Assembly: GCA_963580285.1 (NCBI GenBank)
Contig: CAUZLF010000719.1
Span: forward strand, 186,001-250,000
Direction of reading: 5' to 3'
Length of the DNA: 64,000 nt
Source of the DNA: Lucinisca nassula
Lineage: Eukaryota; Mollusca; Bivalvia; Lucinida; Lucinidae
This document shows, in pieces, positions 42,555 through 53,112 of the stretch. The stretch's first letter is position 1, and every line of letters begins with the position of its first letter. The notes under the pieces were generated by a model, which saw nothing but the letters and a program-made list of their open reading frames with translations, was not told where the DNA came from and made no database searches. Both the position numbers and the translations under genes were made by a program.

Positions 42555-45500
42555 TAGCTCACCAGAGCCGAAGGCTCCGGGGGAGCTTTTAGGATAGGCA
42601 GTTGTCCGGCGTCGACGACGTCGTCGTCGTCTGCGTCGTCAACACTTTCAAACAACATCTCCTCTGAAGCCACTGGGCCGATTGGGCCCAAATTTTATCT
42701 GTAGCATCCTTGGGCTGGGGGATTGAAAGTTTGTGTTTTTTATCAGAATCGGCTCATTAGTTTGGTTGCTATGGCAACTTGTAGTTTCCATAGACTTATA
42801 ATGGGGAAAATTGAAAAATGGCATTTACTGCCAAGCCTCTGCAGATATTTTGACAAAACTGTCATAGAAATGTTCCATAGGCAATCTACTATCTGCCGTA
42901 TGATTTTAGGCCTTCTGCTGATTTTTATCGGTTGCCATGGCAACCAAAATGCAAAAAATAGACAAAAAAATACTTAAAAAAATCATCTCCTCAGAAACCA
43001 TATGCTCTAGGAGGCTGAGACTTTATGAAAATATTCACCATATTTGCCTTTACAGGTTTTGTGTTTTTTATGAAATTTGGCCTTTTAGTTTTGTTGCTAT
43101 GGCAACTTAGAGTTTCCATTGACTTATAATGGGGAAAACTGAAAAATGGCATTTACTGCCAAGTCATTGCAGATATTTTTACAAAACTTACATAAACATG
43201 TTCCTTGAGTAAACTTCTCTCAGCCATATGCTTTTATGTCAACCTGGGGGTCCCCTAGGTTGTGCTGGGGCCATGCCCCGCCCCCTACACTTCATAAAAT
43301 GCCTTATATCTCAGAAACCTTACAGATCCCAACCCCTAAACCATATATATTTTTGTTCCTTATGATAAGATGCATTAAGTGACACCAACCTGGGGGTCCC
43401 CCAGGATGTGCCGGGGACATGCCCTGCCCCCTCTATTTCATAAAATGCCATTTATCTCAGAAACCATTCAGATCCCCACCCCTAAATTATATATATTCTT
43501 GTTCCTTATGCTAAGATGCATTAAGTGACACCAACCTTGGGGTCCCCCGGGATGTGCCGGGGACATGCCCCACCCCCTCCACTTCATAAAATGCCATTTA
43601 TCTCAGAAACCATTGAGATCCCCACCCCTAAACCATATATATTCTTGTTCCTTATGATAAGACACATTCAGTGATACCAACATTGGGGTCTCTCTGGGGT
43701 GCGCTGGGGCCATGCCCCACCCTTCAAATTCATAAATGCCATATATCTCAGAAACCATTCAGATCCCCACCCCTAAACTATATATATTCTTGTTTCTTAT
43801 GATAAGACGCATTCAGTGACACCAATCTGAGGGTCCCCTAGGATGTGGCGAGGCTTATGCCCCACCCCCTCCACTTCGTAAAAGGCTGAATATCTCAGAA
43901 ACCGTTCAGATCCCCACCCCTAAACCATTTAAATTCTTGTTCCTTATGATAAGACGCATTCAGTGATACCAATCTTAGGGTCTCCCTTGCCGCACGGGGG
44001 CTATGCCCGACCCCTCCACTTCATAAAAGGCCCAATATCTCAGAAACCGTTCAGATCCCCACTCCTAAACCATATAAATTCTTGTTCCTCATGTTAAGAT
44101 GCATTCAGTGATATCAACCTAAGGATCTCCCAGGCCGCACCAGGGCTATGCCCCAACCTTCCACTTCATAAAAGGTGATATATCTCGGAAACCTTTCAGA
44201 TCCCCACCCCAAAACCATGTATATTCTTGTTTCTTATGAAAAGATGCATTCAGTGACACCAATCTGGGGGTCCCCTAGGATGTGCCAGGGATATGCCCCA
44301 CCCCCTGCAATTAGTAAAAGCCCAATATCTCAGAAACCGTTAAGATCCCCACCCCTAATGCATATAAATTCTTGTTCCTTATGATAAGACGCATTCAGTG
44401 ATACCAATCTAAGGGTCTCCCGGGCCGCACGGGGGCTGTGCCCCACCCTTCCACTTCATAAAAGGTGATACGTCTCGGAAACCATTCAGATCCCCATCCC
44501 AAAACCATATATATTCTTGTTTCATATGATAAGACGCATTCATTGAAACCAATCTGGGGGTCCTCTGGGATGTGCCCGGGCCATGCCCAACCCCCTCCAT
44601 TTCGTAAAAGGCTCAATATCTCGGAAACCATTCAGAACAACCCAACCCTAAACCATATATATTCTTGTTCCTTTTGATGAGACACATTTAGTGATACCAA
44701 CCTAGGGGTCTCTGGGGGTGTGCTGGGGCTATGCCCCACCCTTCCACTTCATAAAATGCAATATATCTTAGAAACTGTTCAGATCCCCACCCCTAAAATA
44801 TGTATATTTGTGTTCCCTATAATAAGACTCATTCACTCACATCAATGCGTCTATGTGCTAGGGCAACATGCTGATGCCATGGCCCACGTCTCTACTTCAT
44901 AAAAGGCCATATATTTCAGACACCATTAAGATCCCCACCTCATAATCATATATATTCTTGTTTCTTATGATTAGACACATTCAGTCACACAAACTTGGTG
45001 GTCCACAGGGGCCATTCCTCTCCTCATCATTTCATAAGAGGGCCTCATATCTTGGAAACTGTTCATATCCCCACCCCTAAACAATATACTTTCTTGGTCC
45101 TTATTATAAGACACATTCAGCGACAACAATCTTGGCTTTCCTGGGGTCTGCCAGGGCTATGCTCCAACCCCTTCGCAGCTTAAAAGGCCTTATATCTCAG
45201 GAACAGTACACATCCCAACCCCTAAACCATACATATTCATGTGCCTTATGATAAGATGGATTCAGTGATACCATTCAGGGCTCTGTTGGCTCCATGTCTC
45301 ATCCTTCCTCTTAGAAGCCTCCGTGGTGCAGTGGTTACGCTACTCGCCTTGTAAACCAGGGATCGCAGGATCGATCCCGGGCTTCTCCAGACTTTCGGAT
45401 GAGTATTTAAACCGAGGTCCCGTCTCCGTATGACCTCAGCTGTTGGTGGGACGTAAAACTAAAACTCACTCACTCACTCATCCTTCCTCCTCATAAAAGG

Positions 45501-45664
45501 CCTAATATTTCAGATACAGAGTCCACATGGGTGCTCATTTTGAAATGGGGGTTTGTTTTGGAGACTTTATAATCAATAAATTAAAACCTGAAACCATACA
45601 TGGCTGCCAGTGGGCAGTGTCCGCCTGAGTTCTGGTGAGCATTGTGGCCCATGGGCCTCTTGTT
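42555..45664 (+). mobile_element. Hairpin-ended element with ~146-bp tandem core
   Basis: 5' hairpin 'agctcaccagagccgaaggctccgggggagct', a 'gtccggcgtcgacgacgtcgtcgtcgtctgcgtcg' leader, then about 14 units of 'tctcagaaaccattcagatccccacccctaaac ... cttatgataagacgcattcagtg', then 'tctggtgagcattgtggcccatgggcctcttgtt'. A family-6 SINE is inserted at 45312-45480. Confidence 0.7.
45312..45480 (+). repeat. tRNA-derived SINE, family 6
   Basis: Head 'gcctccgtggtgcagtggttacgc' (A box region) and B box 'aggatcgatccc', body 'gggcttctccagactttcggatgag' and tail 'gtgggacgtaaaactaaaactcactcactcactcatc'. 'ctcatccttcctc' appears on both sides (about 45298-45309 and 45477-45489), a likely target duplication. 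Confidence 0.75.
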
Positions 45665-45670
45665 TAGCTC

Positions 45671-46122
45671 ATGGGTTTACCCTAACCATGCTGAATAAAT
45701 CAATTTAGCCACCCCCTTTCTGACAATCCACCAATCAAATTACTTGAAAGACAGTGCAGATCATGATTAGATGGCTTCTTCAGATGTTACATGGCTGTGT
45801 GGCAAACGGTGCTGATTAACTGTTATGAATAAGCCTGCCCAGGCAAAGTGTGTCTAGGTAAAACTGAAGTGCGATATGACCTAAATAGTGTTGACTGGGC
45901 TGTAAAATGCCAAACAAATGCAACAAAAATTCATGCAGACAAGGGTGGAGGGGGCATTGTATTCTGATTGAATTTAGGATGATTTTTTGTCTCCACTGAG
46001 TGCACATGCTGGGACATCTTTTCCCTTGCTACAGCTTATATCTTATATTTCATACCAGAACCATAGTGCATTTTTTTAGATCTCGAAAAGTAATTTTTCT
46101 GATGAAAATTAGTGGTTTTTTT
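45671..46122 (+). repeat. 450-bp direct repeat, right copy
   Basis: Same sequence as 42104-42554. The left copy is followed by one hairpin-ended element and the right copy by a different one (46124 on), with each insertion point at the same TTTTTTAGCTCAC word. Confidence 0.9.
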
Positions 46123-46123
46123 T

Positions 46124-49100
46124 AGCTCACCTGTCACGTAGTGACAACGTGAGCTTTTGTGATCACATTTTGTCCGGCGTGCGTGCGTGCATCCGTAAAC
46201 AATTTCAAATAAGTATATCTCTAATACCCCATGGCCAATCTTGATCAAATTTCATGAGAAGCATCATCAGGTGGAGGGAAAGGCTGCATAAGGTTTTTGG
46301 GCTGATCAGATTGGAATTCTGGTTGCCATGGAAACAAAAATGTTCCGTTGACTTATAATGGGGAAAACGATGTCTCCACTTTTTCTCGGCCATTTCTGAT
46401 CCGATCTTCATCATACTTGCAGATAACCAGGAGGGGCTTACAGTCTACGTCGAGTTCGAATTTCGGCTGCACGGGACAAACAGGTTTGGAGTAACCTGCC
46501 CTTGAGCACAAATATAAGTGAAAAATGGTGTCTCCAGCTTTTCTCAGCTGTTTATGATCTGATCTTTTTGTAACTTTTCATAAGTGAGGACAAGCATAAA
46601 ATCTAGGACAAGTTTGAATTTGGTTTGAATCTGACCAGTGGTTTTCCAGTTACATCCCCTTGAGCTTGAAAAATTTTCCCATAGACTTATAAAAGGGTAA
46701 ACAACGTCTCCACTTTTTCTCAGCCATTTCTGATCCGATCTTCATCAAACTTGCAGATAACCAGGAGGGGCTTACAGTCTACGTTGAGTTCAATTTTGGC
46801 TGCACAGGACAAACAGTTTGGAGTTACCTGCCCTTGAGCATAACTATAAGTGAAAAAATGGTGTTTCCAGCTATTCTCAGCCGTTTATGATCTGATCTTT
46901 TTGTAACTTTTCATAAACGAGGACAAGCATACAATCTCGGAAGAGGTCGAATTTGGTTTGAATCTGACCAGCGGTTTTCCAGTTACGTTCCCTTGAGCGT
47001 GAAAAATTTTCCCATAGACTTATAATGGGGAAAATGACATCTCCACTTTTTCTCAGCCATTTCTGATCCGATCTTCATCAAACTTGCAGAACACAGGAGA
47101 GGCTTACAGTCTATGTCAAGTTCGAATTTGGGATGGATGGGACAAACAGCTTTGGAGTTACCTGCCCTTGAGCATAAATATAAGTGAAAAATGGTGTCTC
47201 CAGCTTTCTCAGCCGTTTGTGATCTGATCTTTTTAGCTCACCTGAGCCGAAGGCGCGCAAGGTGAGCTTATAGTATAGGTGTGCATCTGGCGTCGGTTCA
47301 TCGTCCGTCCGTCTGTCCTCCAAACATTTGAACTTGAATATCTAAGTGAATAGCTGGCCAATCCCAGTCAAATTTTGTGTGCAGCATCACTGGGTTGGGG
47401 GATTGACTGCATTAGGATTTGGACCAGTTTTGATCAGAACTGTGGTTGCCTTGGAAACAAGAAGGTTCCATAAAGGTTCCATAGACTTATAATGGGAAAA
47501 CGACGTCTCCACTTTTTCATGACCATTTGTGATCCGATCTTCATCAAACTTGCAGATAACAAGGAGGGGCTTACAGTCTACGTCGAGTTCGAATTTGGGC
47601 TGCACTGGACAATTAGGTTTTGAGTTACCTGCCCTTGAGCATAAATATAAGTAAAAAATGGTGTCTCCAGCTTTTCTCATGGGGAAAATGACGTCTCCAC
47701 TTTTTCTCTGCCATTTCTGACCCAATCTTCATCAAGCTTGCAGATAAGCAGGAGGGGCTTACAGTCTACGTTGTGTTCAAATTTGGGCTGCACGTTCAGC
47801 CGTTTATGATCTGATCTTTTTGTACCTTTTCATAAACGAGGACAGCATAAAATCTCGGACGAGTTCGAATTTGGTTTGAATCTGACCAGCGGTTTTCCAG
47901 TTTCATCCCCTTGAGCATGAAACATTTTCCCATAGCGTTATAATGGGGAAAACGACGTCTCCACTTTTTCACAGCCATTTCTAATCCGATTTCCATCAAA
48001 CTTGCAGATAACCAGAAGAGGCTTACAGTCTATGTCAAGTTCATATTTTGGATAGATGGGACAAACAGCTTAAGAGTTTCCTGCCCTTGAGCATAAATAT
48101 AAGTGAAAAATGGTGTCTCCAGCTTTTCTCAGCCGTTATGATCTGATCTTTTTGTAACTTTTCATAAACGAGAACAAGCATAAAATCTTGGACGAGATTC
48201 AATTTGGCTTGAATCTGACGAGCGGTTTTATCAGTTACATCCCCTTGAGCATGAAAAAATTTTCCCATAGACTTGTAATGGGGAAAATGACGTCTCCACT
48301 TTTTCTCCGCCATTTCTGACCTGATCTTCATCAAACTTGCAGATAACCAGGAGGGGCTTACAATCTACGTTGAGTTAATTTGGGCTGCGGGGGACAAACA
48401 GCTTCTGAGTTACCTGCCCTTGAGCATAAATGTAAGTGAAAAACGGTATCTTCAGCTTTTCTCAGCCGTTTTTGATTGGATCATTTTGTAACTTTTGACT
48501 TGAATCTGACCAGTGGTTTTCCAGTTACATCTCCTTGAGTGTGAAAGATTTTCCCATAGACTTACAATGGGAAAACAACGTCTCCAGCTTTTCTTGACCA
48601 TTTCAAATCAAATCTTCGTCAAACTTGCAGATAACCAGGAGGGGCATACAGTCTATGTTAAGTTTGAATTTGGGTCACGCAGGTCAAATGACTTCTGAGT
48701 TATCTGCCCTTGAGCATAAATATTAGCGAAAAATGGTGTATCCAGCTCTTCCCGCAACTGTTTTTGATCTGATCTTTTGTTACTTTTGGTAAAAGAGGAT
48801 AAACATAAAATCTCTAATAAGTTCGATTTTGGCTTGAATCTGACCACCAGATTTCCAGTTACATCCCCTTGAGGGTAAAAAATTTCCCATAGACTTACAA
48901 TAGGAAAACGATGTTTCCAACCTTGCTTGGCTATTTCTAACTGACCTTCATCAAACTTCCAGATAACCAGCATAACATAGCTGACAGTCTATGTTTATTT
49001 CGAATTTGGGCCGCATGAGACAAAAGGCTTTCAAATTACCTGCCCTTGAGCATAAATACTAGTGAAAAATAGTGTCTCCACCTTTTCTCAGCCGTTTCTA

Positions 49101-49455
49101 ATCTGATCTTTTTGAAACTTTTAGTAAACGAGAACAAGCATAAAACCTCCATCCGTCGTCCACACCTTTGAACTTGAATATCTAAGTGACTAGCTGGCCA
49201 CCAATCCCAATCAAATTTTACGTGCAGCATCACTGGGTTGGGGGATTGACTGCATTAGGTTTTGGACCAGTTTTGATCAGAACTGTGGTTGCCATGGAAA
49301 CAAAAAGGTTCCATAAACTTATAATGGGGAAAACAACGTCTCCACATTTTCTCTGCCATTTCTGATCTGATCTTCATCAAACTTGCAGATAACCAGTAGG
49401 GACGTACAGTCTACATAGAGTTCGAATTTCGGCTGCATGAGACACTGCTCTTGTT
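46124..49455 (+). mobile_element. Hairpin-ended element(s) with ~280-bp tandem core
   Basis: 5' hairpin 'agctcacctgtcacgtagtgacaacgtgagct' and 'gtccggcgtgcgtgcgtgc' leader. Units carry 'aacgacgtctccactttttctcagccatttctgatc' and 'cttgcagataaccaggaggggctta'. At 47235 a second head ('agctcacctgagccgaagg...aaggtgagct' plus 'cgtccgtccgtctgtc') begins inside the array, so two related elements are joined or nested. Ends 'cactgctcttgtt' without a clear 3' hairpin. Confidence 0.6.
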
Positions 49456-49459
49456 TATT

Positions 49460-49740
49460 GATTTGAGGTTTAACGTTCCTGTCAGCACAGTGTAGGTCAT
49501 TTTGGAGACATTGCTTCTAGTTTTGTGGGACTTTTGCCCCACATTGAGATGAAATCATATCGTAAGCCCTTTCCACCCAATGAAACCAATAGGGTCATTA
49601 TGCATGGACGGTCCAACTGGCACCACTTTTCCTGGGCAGGCTTAGAACCTGTTTACCAGTTCTCATGTGTGGTCGGTTCCAGCTCTGCATAGAAGCACCA
49701 TGTTGCCCAGTCTATTTCTTCAAGCCCCGATGGGCATTCT
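49460..49740 (-). repeat. CAAA-tailed retroposon, family 4
   Basis: 'ttgatttgaggtttaacgttcctgtc' to 'cttcaagccccgatgggc'. It is followed by a leftover element end 'caggtgagggatatagggccatttggccctcttgtt' (49771-49805). Confidence 0.65.
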
Positions 49741-49817
49741 TAAAACATCATTAATGATTTTCTGGTACACAGGTGAGGGATATAGGGCCATTTGGCCCTC
49801 TTGTTGTTGTTTTTTCC

Positions 49818-49957
49818 ACTCGAAATCTAGGTTGTTAGTGCTTGTTAGAACCGCCTCATCGAGGCAGGAGGCGGTTCTAAAGAGTACTCACAACCTATGT
49901 CATGCAGCAGAAAATAGAAAAACAAGTTATACCCCATGTAAACCCCAGTTTTCTCTA
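49818..49957. repeat. Hairpin MITE, family C, interrupted by the 5.1-kb transposon
   Basis: Stem at 49827-49897, then 'taaaccccagttttctcta' (49939-49957). The other half of the terminal palindrome, 'tataaagggtggtttac', resumes after the transposon at 55084. Confidence 0.75.
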
Positions 49958-50245
49958 TAGTCCATTTGACACTTCTATATGCTCCATACATAACCTAGAA
50001 ATGTTGAGTACAATGAAGTTTTATTGCTGTTTTGTGTTGTACAGGGGTTCTAGAACAGATTTGGCTTGGTTGCCACTCGGGCAAGTCTGGGCAACTTGTA
50101 TAATTTGCATAAATCCAAGATGGCCGCCAGACGCCATCTTGAAAATTTAAGTTTTTGAATAGGTGACAAGGAAGGCGTGTAATATGTCATTTAAGGGGTT
50201 TTCTGGTATGCGGAATCCGATTCTGAGGTTATTTTTACATTTTGA
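49958..50245 (+). repeat. Left terminal inverted repeat of the 5.1-kb element
   Basis: Complementary to 54815-55080 with few mismatches from 'aacctagaaatgttgag' (49992) inward. A 13-bp length difference lies next to the outer nine bases. It contains 'aagatggccgccag' facing 'cgccatcttg'. Confidence 0.9.
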
Positions 50246-50470
50246 TGACCTCGGAACACCTTATCCAAGATGGCGTCTGGCGGCCATCTTGAAAAATTGA
50301 TTTTTAAATAGATATCAAAGAATAGTAACCGATATACATGTACATATTTATGGGCTTTCTTGTGTCTTGCGTGCATAATCCCATTCTGATGTTAGATTGT
50401 TTTCGTTATGGTGTGTCGGAATAAACAAATCCAACATGGCCAACAGTCGCCATTTTGAAAAACGGTTTTA
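50110..50470 (+). repeat. Left subterminal repeats (AAGATGGC words)
   Basis: Three diverged copies of a ~150-bp unit, each with 'ccaagatggccgccag', 'ccaagatggcgtctgg' or 'ccaacatggccaacag' and then 'cgccatcttgaaaa'. Subterminal repeats often bind transposase (inference). Confidence 0.6.
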
Positions 50471-51315
50471 AAATAATTTTCCATACATTAACAACTAATT
50501 TCGTAGACTCTCTAAGTGCATGTCGTTGTGTAGAAGTTAAAGTCCATAAATTGTTGAAAAACGATTTTTGTTCATTTGTAATTGGTTCCGTTTGAAATTC
50601 CGAACACAAAAGTTGATTTTTTGGAGGGGGTCAAAATAAGGGGTTCTTTTGTGACGTCATCACAAATAACATCCAAACTGGGCAAAATTGTATTATACAG
50701 GCAAACTTCCGTCATCTAAGTAAGCTTGCAGTGTGTCGTCACCTCATGACATACAGGGATACGCTTCAAAATATTTAAATGAACCTATCAGATGAAAACG
50801 CACTCTTCTTTAAAGAAAAAATCAAATCAACTGGTAGCTTAATACTGGTTAACAGAAAGACCAGTAAAGGGTCACAGCCTGCCTAGGAAAAGTGATACGA
50901 GTCGGGCTGACCAAAGATGCCAGCATATGAGTAAGCGGTGTGTTTGAACTGCGCAGCTAAGTTCTTGGTAAAAGGGATTGGAAGCCATGTATCCTAAATG
51001 ACCTAAACATGCGTTCATAGGGAATCAATCAAACGAAAAACATATTAAGTAAGAAAGGCGAGGGCGTCTGATTCGTAGCGGTGTATTTAGCTTCTGCTTT
51101 CCTTCAGTGAACATCTCTTGATGCTTTACTGTAGGCGATTTTCATAAAACGTCATAGCCAACTAAATTGTCATTTCATTGTTTATATTACTGCCTGATAT
51201 ATAATTTTGTATACAAATCAACCGTTGTTGTTTCCTTATACTGTGATTTTGGCTGGTGAGCTGAATTTGATTGCATCAGGTTCTGAGTAAGCTAGTTTAA
51301 AGACTAGACTTTGCA
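50471..51315 (+). promoter_or_regulatory. Upstream region of the element's reading frames
   Basis: About 850 bp between the subterminal repeats and the first ATG, without a long frame. A CRE-type palindrome tgacgtca lies at 50652-50659. No TATA box can be assigned with confidence. Confidence 0.35.
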
Positions 51316-53112
51316 ATGGCAACTCCAGACAGAAAGTGTTGTCTGTCAACCTGTACTAATTCTGGGCCACTGCAGACTTATAAAAAGCAGGGGCTCCTGA
51401 AAGTGATTGAATGTGCACTTCAGAGACAGGATGATGTATTGCGCTCTGCAGTACAGGCAATCTTGGACACTCAAGGTGAAAATGCATCTATGGAAATGCA
51501 CAAAAACTGTTATTGCTCATACACATCCAAAGTGCACATTAAACGATATTTGGCTAAGAAAAGGAAAGAGGATAGGGCAGACAGTGATGATGCTCCAGCT
51601 GCAAGGATGAGGAGATCACAAGTCACAGACTTTGAATTTAAGACACAATGTCTGTTTTGTGCAAATGTGTGTGAGCCTTTGAACCCTAAGCACCCCGAGA
51701 GGTGGGACAGGGTGATACAATGCGAAAGGTTGGGTGTTAAAAATGCACCTCCATTCAAGGACATCGTTTTACAGCACTGTGGCGATAGGAGCGATTCCTG
51801 GGGCAGGGAAGTAGCTCTTCGCTGCCACGGTGCCCATGATTTAGCTGCAGCAGAGGCGCAGTATCACTTGAGGTGTTATAATGAATTCAGAAAGGTTCCA
51901 GTTCATACAGAACAAACACCTTTTATTGATGATGCTGCTTTGCAGTCACTTGTTGATGAAATGTTTGCCACTAGAAAGCATTGTACTTGGACATCCCTCG
52001 AAATGCATGACAAATACGTTGCTTATGGCGGCTGTTTAAGCAGGAAGCAAATGTTCACCAAGCTGTTGACTTACCTTGGTGAAGATGTAGTAGTACTAAG
52101 CATTCAGGGCTGCGCTTCCATTGTAGGATTCCGAGAGTTTGTTGGTAAAATTCTGAAGCTTTCTAAATTGGACACCACCGATGAAGAAGGTGAGGATGTC
52201 CTAGTCAGAAAGATTACAACTGAAGCCCGTGGAATTCCAACGAATAATAAACAGTATGATCTTGGTGATTTCACTTTCAGTAAAACCAAGGAAAACACAA
52301 GTGATACATTGCTCAGGTTTATTTCAAAACTTGTTTCAAATGGCAAAGTAACAAAACAATCTACGAGTTTGTCACAATCCATACAATTTGGCATTACCAA
52401 CACAGGCAACCAATCAACTTTGGGGTTAGGTGTCAAATTGCACCACAAGTTTGGCAGCAGTGACTTGATACAGATTTTGCATGAGCATGGTTATTGCGTG
52501 TCATATGATGAAGTTATTCGGTTCCGTAAGTCCGCAGCGAAGTATGTGACTGATAATGCTGCAACTCTTCATCAAATGATGGGCTTAAGCCGTACCGTGG
52601 GGCTCGTGTTTGGGTGGTATGACAATTTTGATTTGTCCGTGTCAACCCCAAACGGCCGACGTGAAACTCATGCCATGGCAACAGAATTTCAAATTCATCC
52701 CGCTGGAATCATTGAGCCAGGTACAGCTCAGTTGCCAGGGATCAGTACCCTTGTGATTCCGAGGCTAACTTCCAAACAATACAAATCCAGCGGTGACACC
52801 AGGGCCATTCCACTCATGCACTACACTGGTCCAAAAAAGGTAATACCTCCTGCAGTGCAGCCCGTTAGTATCAGTTACACTGATGTTTGCTCCCAGGCAA
52901 CCAGTTTAACCACTGCCCAAGAAAAAGACACAATCTGGTTGAACACCTTGGGCCAGGAAGATGCCATGGAGTGGAATGGGTTCAACAATGAGGTGTCAAG
53001 AACCCAAGGTGTACTACATCCTGCAAACATGTATGTGTTTGGTCCACTGATTGACGCCCCGCCCTCACATCCGATATATAGATGGACAGGGGTGTCTTCG
53101 GAAAGGAAATAA
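51316..53112 (+). CDS. Transposon ORF1: Cys/His-rich protein of unknown function
   Basis: 598 aa from ATG 51316. The N-terminus has CCLSTCTNSG and then HKNCYCSYTSK, and residues about 110-200 carry CLFCANVC, ALRCHGAHD and YHLRCYNEF, together enough Cys and His for two or more zinc sites. A basic run (KRYLAKKRK) lies near residue 75. The middle and C-terminal parts match no family I can name. The end, FGPLIDAPPSHP, is immediately before a change of frame and resembles an internal motif of longer invertebrate proteins I remember, suggesting ORF1 and ORF2 were once a single protein with more sequence between. No splice signals are needed; the gene sits antisense to nothing and parallel to KDM6A. 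Confidence 0.8.
   Translation: MATPDRKCCLSTCTNSGPLQTYKKQGLLKVIECALQRQDDVLRSAVQAILDTQGENASMEMHKNCYCSYTSKVHIKRYLAKKRKEDRADSDDAPAARMRRSQVTDFEFKTQCLFCANVCEPLNPKHPERWDRVIQCERLGVKNAPPFKDIVLQHCGDRSDSWGREVALRCHGAHDLAAAEAQYHLRCYNEFRKVPVHTEQTPFIDDAALQSLVDEMFATRKHCTWTSLEMHDKYVAYGGCLSRKQMFTKLLTYLGEDVVVLSIQGCASIVGFREFVGKILKLSKLDTTDEEGEDVLVRKITTEARGIPTNNKQYDLGDFTFSKTKENTSDTLLRFISKLVSNGKVTKQSTSLSQSIQFGITNTGNQSTLGLGVKLHHKFGSSDLIQILHEHGYCVSYDEVIRFRKSAAKYVTDNAATLHQMMGLSRTVGLVFGWYDNFDLSVSTPNGRRETHAMATEFQIHPAGIIEPGTAQLPGISTLVIPRLTSKQYKSSGDTRAIPLMHYTGPKKVIPPAVQPVSISYTDVCSQATSLTTAQEKDTIWLNTLGQEDAMEWNGFNNEVSRTQGVLHPANMYVFGPLIDAPPSHPIYRWTGVSSERK

Noticed and set aside
44175..45183. Series of 60-80-aa frames between 44175 and 45183
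   Set aside because: They are the same 146-bp tandem unit read in shifting frames.
50652..50659. Functional CRE promoter for the transposon
   Set aside because: A single tgacgtca word is too little evidence for a promoter; kept only as a note.
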